DNA of 64,000 nucleotides, taken from contig OY754339.1 of assembly GCA_963573305.1 (NCBI GenBank), positions 5,007,941-5,071,940 of the forward strand, in the 5' to 3' direction. Below, piece by piece: positions 23,657 to 34,663 of the stretch. Position numbers and translations under genes: made by a program. The stretch comes from Pyrrhosoma nymphula (lineage: Eukaryota; Arthropoda; Insecta; Odonata; Coenagrionidae). How positions within the stretch are numbered: position 1 is the stretch's first letter; each line of letters opens with the position of its first letter. The notes beneath the pieces were generated by a model. The model ran no database searches, was not told the origin of the DNA, and saw nothing but the letters and a program-made list of their open reading frames with translations.

Positions 23657-23784
23657 TGGCTTCCTCCTCTTCACCTTAACAACCATCCCAGTGGTACTCG
23701 TGATAAACGAATGACTCGAATGGCTTCCTCCTCTTCACCTTAACAACCATCCCAGTGGTACTCGTGATAAACGAATGACTCGAA
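23657..23784 (+). repeat. Exact tandem duplication of 64 bp
   Basis: Two adjacent copies, 23657-23720 and 23721-23784, each beginning TGGCTTCCTCCTCTTCACC and ending GAATGACTCGAA. I see no difference between them, so the duplication is recent, or it is an assembly or polishing artefact. Confidence 0.92.
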
Positions 23785-24127
23785 GAAGACGGTACAATCT
23801 CGCAGTTTCTTTTTATTCACATAAACACAACTTCAATAAAAAGAGGAAGGTCTCTCATTCATCATGAATCAACAAACTTCTCTAGGCTCAGCCTGAAGCA
23901 GATATATTCTATCCCCATTAGTACAAACAGCAGAGAGTAAACGGGCAAATTTACACGACCACCAATGTTTGACGGATAAAATGTTCCCAGCGACGGCAAA
24001 TAAGGATTAAGTTATGACAGAAGAATGAGGTAAGGCAAAACAAACTTGTACATGAGTGAGGCATGAGGCAAAAAAAATACATGAGTGCATCCATGATCTC
24101 TGTTTACTCATTACACAGCGTCAACAA
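23785..24127. other. Intergenic, nothing recognised
   Basis: No open frame or repeat of note. Confidence 0.4.
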
Positions 24128-24178
24128 GGCACAACCACAGAGTAGGGATATCTTTATATCTTTACTCTGTGGCACAAC
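24128..24178. repeat. Short palindrome flanked by an 8-bp direct repeat
   Basis: GGCACAAC at 24128-24135 and 24171-24178 brackets a 35-base insert whose ends are inverted (CACAGAGTA and TACTCTGT). An 8-bp duplication with CAGAG-type ends is typical of hAT transposons, so this may be a minimal internally deleted hAT copy. The insert is very short, so this is tentative. Confidence 0.4.
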
Positions 24179-25589
24179 TGCTCCTCAGTATCCCGAAAGG
24201 GAAGGTACATAGAGCGAAGCAATATGTTCATGCGAAGAGGCGACCGCCACATTGCCACAATTTATCGATCACCGAGCCTGTTTCTCCGAGGGCCGATGGA
24301 GAAGGGTTCTCAGCGGAGAGTATAATCCTAGTCCACGATAGTTTCCTGAGTCAACTGCAACTTCTGCTCACGCTATCTATTCGAAGGCACACGTCTATGA
24401 CGGCAGTAGCGCCAAAGTGATACTCCGAGTGTCATGTTCAATTCCCAAAGCGTAGTTCGTCATGTGCTCGGTTTCAATCACTGGCGTCTCGAAGACTGAA
24501 GTCGCGCAGGCGCGGAAAAAAAACTAGGAACCCACGGAAGAAAGAACTATGAGGGGGAACTGAAAGATTAATTTTGTTGATCTCCAGTTCTAAATTAACA
24601 AGCAACTTACTGGTAATAGCCTGATATCAAGCAATCATGAAGAAATTCATACTTGTCGCAAATACGGCGATGAATATTTTAATATTTTTTTCTCGTGACA
24701 ATATCCACGCATCAAGCCAGACGCTAAGCCTATTTGAGAGCGTGCACTCTTAGATATATGTTATCAAAATATGTATTTCTACTGCACATATGAGCAGAAA
24801 AATTAAGCCGTGTCCGGATTCTTATAGCTATTAGGAATTTCACATGTTTCATTAACCATTGAAGTCACCCGAAATCCTCCATTATTACAAATTTAAATTT
24901 GGCGATAAATACTGCGATCAGTGCTAACTCAGAAAAAAATGAACAACTAAATCCACACATGATTTTTAGATTTCATATCCCGATTTATCTTTCCTACTTC
25001 CATCAGCTTATTACGCTTCTTTTAGTGCCTAGGCGCTATATGACTTAATTTTGCTCTTTAAAAAGACAAAGAAGAAAAGTTGCATTAATTCATAGCGTCG
25101 CAAAAGGATACACTCGTTACTTCGCGGTCGGCGACAAAAATCGAAGATAACATTGATGCCCAATGAACTCTGGAACTCATAAAGATGGCTTCCCTTACTC
25201 GATGGGCACTTTTAAGCACCTAATTGGCCTAATACGGACACGCCTATAAATTCTGAGCGCAGAACACAATCGCGCACCCGAATGAAGACGGAACCACCCG
25301 AAGAGCAGAATTCATCAACTACGATATCAGACCCCAATGAACGCTAGGCTGAGGGAAAATCTGGCTATTAGAATTCAAGTATAACATCTTTGTATGCTTT
25401 CTATACTATAGACAGTATGAGCCTCGGGAATACCTGCAAAGTAAAAGAAGCAGCTATCGCTTTTATGTACATTCGATCGAAAAAGACGCTAAACAAATGA
25501 GTGACAGCAGCCGTCGCCTTAAAATCTTTGGTAAAAATGCGAAGAATAGAATAGTAGTTTAATGGGCTACGTGGGAATATTATAGAAGT
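24179..25589. other. Intergenic, no gene seen
   Basis: No recognisable gene. The open frame at 24169-24420 carries no known domain. Confidence 0.45.
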
Positions 25590-25802
25590 TTAAACCAAAG
25601 ATTAATCCAAATTGTAAATAAAAGCAGAGGAATTTAGACTCCTTATGCACGCATTTCGGTTATCCATAGGCAGGGAGTGTTCAAATCTCGTAGACACTCC
25701 CAGCGGATGGTCACCTGGATGAGCAAAATGTATGCATATCTACAGGTAGGAGTCTAAATTACTCTACTTTTACTGACAATTTGGATTGATCTTTAATTTA
25801 AG
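25590..25802. mobile_element. Imperfect palindrome / MITE-like element, about 213 bp
   Basis: The outer arms of about 55 bases are inverted copies with scattered mismatches. They share AATCCAAATTGT, TAAAAG, and GAATTTAGACTCCT on the left against AGGAGTCTAAATT on the right. At the centre GGGAGTGT (25673-25680) pairs with ACACTCCC (25694-25701). There is no coding capacity and no convincing target-site duplication, so the superfamily is not assigned. Confidence 0.65.
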
Positions 25803-26007
25803 TGTACTTTTCAATTGCTCTCTTCTTGAATTATATAATATAAGTTACCAAACTTAAAAATGTTGGAATAATTGAGACATGCATTCAAATCCATCCTCAA
25901 CGATCACTCAAGGTGTTTACAATCGTAGCCATATCAAACGCCAGTTAGTCAGTTAGGCCATGATGCAGATGCAAAAGTTTGACCCTTGAAGTTGGCGAAC
26001 AAACATG

Positions 26008-26382
26008 GGCCTTGGGGGTTATTTTGTAATCTCCACCTTTTTAATGACTCTTTGCGGGAAGGCGGGAGATCCGTTTCGCTCTCTTAATGATCGGCTCACG
26101 ATCGGCCAAGGTCCAATGGTGGCTCCATTTCACGTTCCTAACGACAGGTGAGATGGAACTAATGAAATGCGGAGCCTAATGAAACGGATCATGAGTCGAA
26201 AGACACGGATCAAGAGTCATAAGATACGGATCAAGAGTCGAAAGAGCGGATTAATCAAATAAATAGACCGGCAGTTCACCATTTGAGAGCCGAAGATGGT
26301 CACAATTCGTAATTTGGTCGTAATTTTCCACATTTTATGACGTATTCTCACTTCAGTGATATTACAAAATAACCCCCAGGTA
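26008..26382. mobile_element. MITE-like foldback with TGGGGGTTATTTTGTAAT termini
   Basis: The left end TTGGGGGTTATTTTGTAAT (from about 26012) is mirrored by ATTACAAAATAACCCCCA (ending about 26380). Inside, the sequence folds again: ATCCGTTTC near 26070 against GAAACGGAT near 26182, and GGCTCCATTTCA near 26120 against TGAAATGCGGAGCC near 26164. A 21-bp tandem array lies in the right half. No transposase is present, and no target-site duplication could be fixed. Confidence 0.65.
26184..26246 (+). repeat. Three 21-bp tandem units inside the foldback
   Basis: Units start at 26184, 26205 and 26226, consensus ACGGATCAAGAGTCGAAAGA plus one base, with a few substitutions. A partial fourth unit (CGGATTA) follows. 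Confidence 0.85.
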
Positions 26383-26526
26383 GCATTTACGAGGGAGGAT
26401 GTTCTCTCCCGTTTCTCATCTATTCCGGGGGAGCGTGTTTACGCAACCGCGCCTCTCTCTCTCGCGTGAGAGACGAGATAACTGCACGCGATGCTTGCAT
26501 GTCCCGTACATTGCGATGGACCTCCC

Positions 26527-26608
26527 AAACGACCCGGTCGATTCCACAAACGACCTGGTCGATTCCCTAAACGACCCGGTCGATTCCCCAAACGACCCGG
26601 TCGATAGG
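26527..26608. repeat. 21-bp tandem array, nearly four units
   Basis: Units start at 26527, 26548, 26569 and 26590, consensus AAACGACCCGGTCGATTCCC plus one base. The last unit is cut after GATAGG. Each unit holds the near-palindrome CGACCCGGTCG. The length is a multiple of three, so the frame 26399-26845 on the plus strand reads a seven-residue repeat (NDPVDSP-like). I recognise no protein family, so coding is unproven. The array is not related in sequence to the 21-bp array at 26184. Confidence 0.85.
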
Positions 26609-26845
26609 ATGGCGACGCGGAAGAAAAGATTCACGGGTGAATTTCAAATCGGAGGCGATTCAGTCCTTCCCATAATGCCCCGCTGCGTGATTGATGGAGA
26701 GCGCTCCATCAAAAAACAAGCGCCGGATATTGGAAGTTTTGCGCAGCGAACAGAAATGAAACGAAGAGACGATAGACTAATTTGGTGGAATGCGTGTGTG
26801 TGTGTGTGCAAGAGCTGCTTGAAAAATGTACCAAGGGAAAGTTAA

Positions 26846-28082
26846 AACTCCTCGAAAACTGCGTCGCCGATTGCCTGAGAATAAACCATTAAAAAGAACT
26901 GAGGATGAATCACCTTAACCGGAGATTAAAGACGGTTAACGGAAGAAAATTGTCGAAAGTAATCTACTTTCACCTCAATCAATGGTAACTTTGTATTATC
27001 CATACACTTTTGTATAAAGAGTACACAAAAAAAGTGTTGAAAATGCAGAGTAATAGTTCATTTTTTTAAGAGATGAGTATCATTTCCACAAATTTGAACC
27101 AGCAGCTTTATCTTTTGATCCATTCTCATTCATACGTGCAGAAGACAACAATTTAAATGATTTGCTCAAAAAATTGAACAAGGTAGAATCAATAAATAGC
27201 AATGTCAAATTTAAAAAAAATCTCATTTGGAGACCATTGAACTTGGAAAAAATTGCGAAAAAATTAAGAACCTTTTAAAATTCCCTTAGAATAAATCAAT
27301 AAACAGAAAGCACTAATATATGTATATGAGTCACAAATTGATAATAAAACAACATAGTAGTCCACAATAGGTTTCTTTCACGTAAACCTTGCGTCTATTT
27401 TCTTTTTTCGAGATATCCGGCAAATGAATAGCACCAATGGCAGCGTGGGTTTATATTTTAACAAGTGGCCCTGTCACGTGAACACTTCTTCGACTCGATT
27501 TCATTCTACATAGATGCGCGTAACAAAACGATGGAAATTGAAATTTTCAAAATGCATGCGTTTTATTCGAGCTCATGCATTTTAACGCCTTTGTTTTTTC
27601 ACGCTCTGGCATCGGCGAGGGCATTGTGTGGCTTGAACGGCGGCGTAGGGATGAAACCGAAATGGAAATAAATAAACAATGAACGAGGCACTGGGGTAGG
27701 GCTAAAAATGTTACGGCTTCCGCGGGGTTGAAGCCAGAGATGGATGGGAAGAAATCGTGCGCAGGGAAGAGCTCTACCGTTATGTCGTAGGGCGTACGGA
27801 AAGAGATTTGCTGCATCAAAGAAAACAGAAACGACTCTGGGGTCTGTTGTGCATCGGCTCCACTCGTTTAGACAATGACACACTATTTTCGAACGAGCCG
27901 AATACCGCCAGTGAAAGATGATAATTAAAATTCCTGCAAACACGTATTGTGAAAAAGACGTATTCAATTTTATATTATTTCGGCAAACAAACTTTGTAAC
28001 TACTGAATCACTATAATAACCTTGTAGCTTTCACAATAGATTATATAGTTATCGACTGATTTCATCGCATAAGGTCGTATCA
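26846..28082. other. Intergenic, no gene seen
   Basis: AT-rich in the first half. Overlapping open frames on both strands at about 27465-27967 show no domain. Confidence 0.45.
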
Positions 28083-28165
28083 TCAGGCGACACTTGATGT
28101 CGCCTTTACAGTTAAACCGGTTGACAACAAAAAAAATTCTATAGTGAAAATTTATTAAAGTGACT
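28083..28165 (+). repeat. Decayed PLE pLTR-like remnant
   Basis: A hairpin GGCGACA/TGTCGCC is followed by TTAAACCGGTTGAC and, about 25 bases on, ATAGTGAAAATTTATTAAAG. The order resembles the other pLTR remnants, but the CTGAAGATG and CGAAAC cores are both damaged. Confidence 0.3.
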
Positions 28166-28604
28166 CTAAAAAAATTAATTTTCACCTAGCCTGAGAACAC
28201 CGAGATCATAGAAATTTTTAATGACCGAAATTTTTTAAGGTTTTCAATCAGTACGATAATTATCGGTCAAATAAAAAAATTGAGACGACGCTTGATGTAC
28301 GGGTGAAAGACATGTGAATACGTAAAACTGTAGGAAAAAGGACATGCCTTTGGCAGACCAAAATAAGTCTTAAATCTCCAGCACGACGAAGGATGAATCT
28401 GTCGGAAGAGGTGAACGTACAGGAAGTCGGAATGGATAATCGCACGAAACAATAAACGCACGGAGAGTGAATTTATGCCGATAGGAAGCTCGTGAAAACA
28501 AATGTGAGCCGACTAAGAATGTTGTTAGTACAAAAAAATAATATTAGAGCAGGGAAACACTGCTAGTCAATCATCACGTTCAAAATGAAAGGTTTAAAAT
28601 TGGT
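28166..28604. other. Intergenic, nothing recognised
   Basis: No gene or clear repeat. Confidence 0.4.
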
Positions 28605-28815
28605 ATAATTCTTCAGCATATATTTTTGATGAAATATTATTTCAAACGTAAATTACTAATACCTTGCAAATATTGTGAAAAAATTCAAGAGCCGCGATGA
28701 AACCGTAATAAATTTACGATACGTTCGCAAATGAGTAAACAAAATCTCTATTTTGTTTTAATCAAGACCTATCCTCTCCTGAAAAAATATACCTTTGTGA
28801 TTTTTTAATAAAAAA
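28605..28815 (+). repeat. Unclassified interspersed repeat C, copy 1
   Basis: It aligns along its length, with small gaps, to 49225-49435 in the same orientation. Shared blocks are TTCTTCAGC, TGATGAAATATT against TTAATGAAATATT, GCAAATGAGTAA and CTGAAAAAATATA. It has no coding capacity. The class is unknown. Confidence 0.65.
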
Positions 28816-29662
28816 GCGTCAGAAAATATACCATCTGGGAAAACAAAATTATAGTTTTTGGCATGAAGTAGCTATTTTCCCGATTTCTCGACCAACTTTC
28901 CCTGACGGGAACCGGGAACGAGAAAATCGTGAACAATTTCCGAGAACAGGCGGTAGGGAGGAATTCTGATTCTCATCCGGAAACACAGGGAGGATGGTGT
29001 TGTGGGTGTGTGCGTAGGAAAAGTGCTGCTGGCGTGTGACGAAGCATTAGCGGCGGCGCGGCGGGTAGGTAATGGGTAGGCGGGGTGCGGAAGAGCTCGC
29101 AGGTGGAGTCGCCGGGGAATGAGGCTGAATGCGGGGAAGAGAGTAATATCGACGAGAGAGAGAGTTTTTGCCGTGGAGGCCCGAACTTTCTCGCGCCCTC
29201 CGAAAAGCTCATCAATTTCGTCGCTTTGTGGAAAAAATTCCGAAACTACATCCCCTCCAATTGAACCGTTCCGGTGATAAGGGAGTCTCACGGAAAAATC
29301 GACGAACAATGCCAGACATTACGTCGCTACGCAGGGAAGAGTCGATGGAAAATAAAAAGAGCTGGTTTTCAAGTGCTACGACCATTAAACGGCGCCGTCT
29401 AAACATGCATACGCGACCATCACGCCGTTTCCTTTCGGCGGAGGCAGAGTCAAAAGAGCCTAACTGTTGGTGTTAGACCAAAAAAAACCGGCTCTGTTTT
29501 AAAAATTTACTCCACACTTGGAGTGCCTTCCTCCTTGGCAGTGCATACCTCCTTCGCTTCTCTCACATTCATTCGCAAGGTAAATAAGAGAACGACAAGA
29601 GATACTGCTTCAGTAAGTTTCATACGCGCTCTCAGCCACCTTAAGAACAAGAGAGCCACCTT
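28816..29662. other. GC-richer stop-poor island, no gene assigned
   Basis: About 28870-29480 is GC-richer than its surroundings and open on both strands (minus 28872-29309, plus 29168-29476). Neither frame has a recognisable domain. It could contain a first exon or promoter, but I cannot support that. Confidence 0.35.
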
Positions 29663-30175
29663 CGTGGGTCATTCAGTGCACATTTTATTAAAGTTTTTCG
29701 GAAGTCGAAAAAAACTTCTTGAACCATATTTCATTCAAGTTCATCTGTCAATGCGTTGGAACTCACCACACAGGCAGTAATGGAAATTATACAAGATTAT
29801 ATTTTAGATTTTACCTTGATTAAAGTACATGACCAGAGGTTTTGGCACGGTATTCGAAATTTAGACGAAAGTTTATTAAAATATGTTTTGTCTTTCGAAA
29901 ATTGGACTCAGAGAGACACCATGGTATTTGTTATCAACATTTATAATTTTAATTAAATATATTATCTTGCATTTAGAAGAAAATCTGTACAAGTTTAATC
30001 CAATTATTACGAAATATATGTCATATGCCATAAGGCTGCGTGTTAAAATAGAATTGAATTGCCAAAAAAATCAATCGATACGATGCAATTTTTTCCCTTA
30101 TACCAAAAGATATTACTAATGAGAACAATTAAGCAAAGTTTTAAGGAAATATGTACGTAAACAAAAATGGCTACA
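29663..30175 (+). repeat. Unclassified interspersed repeat A, copy 1
   Basis: It aligns over about 500 bases to 41521-42020 in the same orientation. Shared blocks include CGTGGGTCATT, AGTGCACATTTTA, GTATTCGAAATTTAGACGAA, ACGAAATATATGTCAT and ACAAAAAT. Sequence upstream of CGTGGGTCATT does not align, so this is a sharp left border. Stops interrupt all frames. It may be a nonautonomous retroelement; the class is unknown. Confidence 0.75.
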
Positions 30176-30378
30176 ACCAACTTAAAACTCCTAATATTCC
30201 TTCTCTTATCTTCTATTATCTTCCAACACAATCACCAATGACTTCCTAGGAGTGCCCCTCCCTCTCGCATCATTCAATTATCTACAATAGTTTAGATCTG
30301 TTTAGTTATTCGAATTTCATCAAATGTCAGTACATGACCAGCCCAACGAAGAATAGCTCCTTACGTGGATGACCTTAA

Positions 30379-30435
30379 ATTCAAATTAACTTCTATTGGT
30401 CTGACGTGGTCTGGCCGACAGAAGTTAATTTGAAT
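30379..30435. repeat. Perfect 16-bp inverted repeat with a 25-base loop
   Basis: ATTCAAATTAACTTCT at 30379-30394 is the exact reverse complement of 30420-30435. It may be the end pair of a tiny foldback or a transcript hairpin. Confidence 0.8.
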
Positions 30436-33400
30436 CGAGAGATGAGAATACTTTCGTGGGCTATGTTCACTCATAAGGATAACTTATCCTGATTGGGAGA
30501 AGGAAGGCGATAAGTAGAATTGACTGTTTGAGTTAGATTACACTACTACATGCCCCAAAAAACATCGCTACGAATGATTTGGGGAAATTAGATGAACGAC
30601 TTTGCACCTAAGAATAACAAATTGGAAGAATAGCTATAGCTGCGGGGAGTATTAAAAACCCATTAGAAAGGAATGGAACTTTAAAGGAATTGGAACGACC
30701 TTAAAGTGGAAACAACGCAGAGATACTCTCATTCTTTGACGTCTCGGAACAAATGATTCATAATTTATTCCAGGTCACGCAAAACACACTATCTCGCCAA
30801 GAAATATTTCAATCTCGTGAAAGTGTTGGACTACCTAATTTGCTCGACACACGCAAGCTAGAACATTAGGAAAAAAAACTAAAGCTCTTGTGGATAAATG
30901 CAAGAAACACAATGATGGTAAGATTACTTCAGTTACTCCTTTCTTTAAGCCACGTAAGGACCTCTCTCAGACCTCAGGAGATGGACGTTGAAAAGAAGGA
31001 ATTGCTTTGCAAGTTGGGGAAGGGCTAAGTCTTCGTCTGCGCACTGGAAGTGCGTGAAGGGAATTAAACAATAATTTCTCCGACCCGGGCCATAACTCTT
31101 CGCCGACTCGTGGAGATAAAGAATCGACGTTCCGCTTTAGACTGCTCTTCATCCGAAACCCTTTTCCTTTCCAACCCTTGCTCTCCACCTGCAGGGTGGT
31201 CCCCCGCCTTCACCGCACCCCTCCCATCTAAATTCGACACACCCACAGAGCCGATTTTCGAGAACCCCACGGAATTCCACAAACGAACTTCCTCCCCGCA
31301 TTTCTTAAGGCGCACAACCCGACGAATGCGCTCGCTGCAGGACGATAAGGTACCACGTTTACCATTCAGGCGTAACTCCCCCGTGCACACAATAGGCTAT
31401 AATTTGCAATGGACACGATTTCGTTGCGAAGAAATGAATGAAAGAAGATACACATCTCAATGAATTCGAAATAATAATCACATACCTCGTCGTTCATCTA
31501 CAAACTGCGTTATTTCTGAGTAAACACAGTTGAAGTTGTGGATATCAGTTTTTTAAATAATTCATTGCGCATTACATGTCTACAACAGAAAAAAAGCTTT
31601 GGAGAAATTTTTCTCAGAATTTAATCTGTCACCGTTCTGTCATTGCTTTATAATTCATGTTTATTAATGCAGCAATGCCCGAGTAATAATGCAGTGTATC
31701 CTGGGGACTGCACTGAGACAGTGTTTCCTTGACGATGTTTTGAATGCATTTTAGCTTTCGTATTCATGTAACCAGCTCTTCAGATCTGAAGACGGAAACT
31801 CCAAATGCCGTGAGAGGAAACCCTGACTTAATGCAACGGAAATCCTAGAAGTACCACACTCTATTCTCAGCTGAGCAAAACTGCGAAAGCCTGCGAGGGA
31901 AATACGCCCTAAGGTAAGAGAAGAGAGTAGATGGCATCTTGGAGCACGAAAGTGAAGCCTGCTTTCTTTTAACGAAAAGTTATCCATCTAACATGGCCAT
32001 CGCGCGCAATTTGTCCAGAAATTTTGTGAATATTTTGATCCATTGATATTAATATTTTCCATTGATAGTTTGGACATTGTTTCTATTTGGAATTTATATT
32101 GATAAATCATTACGGTACCCGAACAATACTGCTACTAATATTTTTTTATTTTTTCTCCGTATTTACTGCAATAGTGATCCATTTAATATTGTCGATGGTG
32201 CATTTAAATGGCTTCAATATTTCCTTTCGCTATCGCACCTTGGGGTTCCATCTATTCTCTTTTTATCTATGTGTCTACGCCTATTGATCATTGACAAATA
32301 TTGTTTCACGGTCTATCTCTCAACTCTGCAGTAACATGCATCAATGCAAGGATTCCCCTTCGGGAAAAGGAGCTCGGGGAAGCAAAGTGTTCGTGAGGCC
32401 GCGTTGCCATGGTGAGGAGCCGTCTTTAACCCCTTCCCTTCCCCCACCCCCCCTCGCCCCCTGGGTGGAAGGGATGGGTGAACATTTTTCCATAAGGCAA
32501 GGGACACGAGACGAGGGTGCGAAAATTTGTGGCTGACCCGAGGATTCAGTGGAGGCGGCCCGAGAAGGAAACGCTTTCCAAGATAAACATCCGGAGAGAA
32601 GGTCGATTGCTATATCATAGCGAGCAGACCGCCGCCGCAGCAAGCAGTGGCCGGTTACCCCTCTTGTTAAAAACAAACCAACGGGTTGATCGCGACGATA
32701 ACTGTCCAGGCCTTTCCCTTTTGAGCAACTCATATTCAAACCCCCTGCGCAGTTGACGGTCTGGATAGAAAATATTTATGTACACTATTCTGGATATTTT
32801 GTGTGATTAAAACGAGATTATTATTCTCGATATTTGGAAAAGTAAATACGTACTTGATCTACAGAGTTGATCTTTTGAATATTATGAACAACCTTACTAT
32901 TCTTCATATTTTTAAAACTATTCACTTACTAAAGATGATACTCCGTACAGTAATTTTGTGCTTAGGTACCATAAATGGCATTTCAAAAAGTATGAAATAA
33001 TAGGAGAAATGACTGCCTTAAAGGCCTAAGTAAAGATACTTATTGAATGCCCTGTGAGACTATGAAGAGGCCGGGCAAAAATGAACACCGAAAATTAAGA
33101 AACACACTAAATATTCTGCTACACCTCCCTTTCTTTAGTAAACCATAGAAAGGGATATACTAATTGAAAGATAGCAGAACAGTCTCACTGAACTGTTTCT
33201 TTTGCCTAATCAACTTATGTCATCATTGAAAACGGATAAATAGTGAGGTGTTGCCAAAATGAAGTAGTCTCTCATAGATAAATATGAGTGACTTATTCGG
33301 GACAGTCCCATCGACCGTTCACCGAGATTGTGACATGGAATGCGAAGAGGCGATTGAGTAACGCCTCATTTTGTACAGCTTCATGTGAACGTCTCTCCCT

Positions 33401-33897
33401 TGACCTGCATTTGGGCGATCCTTTCACCCAATCCCTTACAGCCAAACAACCTTCGAAGTCTCCTCTTCACCCTTTCTCGTAATCGCATAACCGGGTGCTA
33501 TTTCAGACACGCTGAGAATATTGGATTGGCATTTTTCCTACTCGAAAAATACTGGGAATCAAAGTTTTGGGGTATACCACTAGTTATTAACGTAAAGGTA
33601 AGCGAAGTAACTTTGTGAGATTGTTAAAGAATAAATCTGTTCTGGCTCTGCTGAAAATTACAAAGCGGTTTATTCTTTCGTTATACCACTAGCTATTGAT
33701 TATGTTTCTCTACGATGAAGGATTAATTGACTACACTATCATAAAATAAAACTTCAAGTGTTTACACCCATTACTGTATGGGCGGGTCTGGAAAACGTGT
33801 ATTTCTCTTCCATCTTAATCTTTGATAATAACAAAAAAGGAACAAGTTCCACGACAAAATGAATGGGTGGAATATCTGTTCAATGAAAACTGTTAAT
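30436..33897. other. Intergenic, GC-richer patches without recognised genes
   Basis: Stop-poor, GC-richer patches lie at about 31000-31400 and 32340-32760 and are open on both strands. No domain is recognisable. A short hairpin CCCTTTCT/AGAAAGGG lies near 33130-33160. Confidence 0.4.
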
Positions 33898-34130
33898 TAA
33901 AGGACAGAAGACTCATTGGATACATTTTAAGACATGACAGCCTATTTAAAGACAATGATGGAAAGAAAAATGAATGGGAAGGACTGCCGAGAGGGACCAA
34001 GGGTGAGATACATCATGGAGATCATGAGACGTGTAAAAATGAAGACCTGTAAAGAACAGAAGGTGTGAGTGGAAATGAGAATAGAGTGTATTGCTCCAGC
34101 AAGCCAATCTCATGATTGGTGACCGCTTAT
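33898..34130 (+). pseudogene. LINE reverse-transcriptase ORF, extreme C-terminus, copy 1
   Basis: The plus strand reads RRLIGYILRHDSLFKDNDG and, after a frameshift, GPRVRYIMEIMRRVKM, then the nucleotide version of the SNQS-like end (AAGCCAATCTCATGATTGG). This matches the usual tail of many arthropod non-LTR retrotransposon ORF2 proteins (GHILRHDSLL..., GRPR..YI.QI...., ANQS). Frameshifts and stops make it dead. Upstream reverse-transcriptase sequence is missing, as expected for a 5'-truncated LINE copy. A second, longer tail of the same family follows at 34284. Confidence 0.75.
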
Positions 34131-34283
34131 GGTGGACGCCGGGTAGCTTTAAAGAGTAGAGAAAATTTATTACATACTCAAAAATATCTTATTTTCGATA
34201 ATTTCTCCAATCTGATGACAATCTAAATTTAGTCAACTCTATTTCTGTGCCGGGATCTTAAACGACCGTGAAGCTTGAACGAT
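34131..34283. other. Spacer between two LINE tails
   Basis: AT-rich; it may include the 3' untranslated part of the first LINE copy. Confidence 0.35.
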
Positions 34284-34663
34284 GACAGCTGCAGAGCAAA
34301 AGTGGCTCGAAGCAATGGAGGCGTGGTGTTATCAAAGAATGATAAAGATCTAACGGACGATGAGAATCACTAAAGAAAGTCCCACCAAGAGTTGGAGAGA
34401 AATGAAGTAAGTGTAATGAGAACAGTGCGAATAAGGAGAGATAAACTTAAAGGGAACATTTTACCACACCAGCCTATTGATGACAATATTGGAAGGAGGA
34501 ATGAATGGGAATAATTACAGAGGAAGACCAGGAATGTAATTCATAAGACAAATCATGAAGGAAGTCAAAGTGAATAACTATGCAGAAATCAAGCAGTTGA
34601 CGGAGAGGAAAGCGAAGAGCTGCAGCAAACCAATCTTCAGGTTGACGATTGGTGATGATGTTG
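34284..34663 (+). pseudogene. LINE reverse-transcriptase ORF, C-terminus, copy 2
   Basis: The plus strand reads AEQKWLEAMEAWCYQRMIKI, a stop, then RTMRITKE; further on GNILPHQPIDDNIGRRNEWE; and in a third frame YRGRPGM, stop, FIRQIMKEVKVNNYAEIKQL and SKPIFRLTIGD. These correspond in order to the EAFEMWC.RRM.KI, GHILRH..L, GRPR..YI.QI and final ANQS blocks of non-LTR retrotransposon ORF2. At least two stops and two frame changes mark it as a pseudogene. It is copied in the same direction as the fragment at 33898. Confidence 0.8.

Noticed and set aside
28872..29309. 145-codon minus-strand frame
   Set aside because: Open on both strands within a GC-rich island. No recognisable motif.
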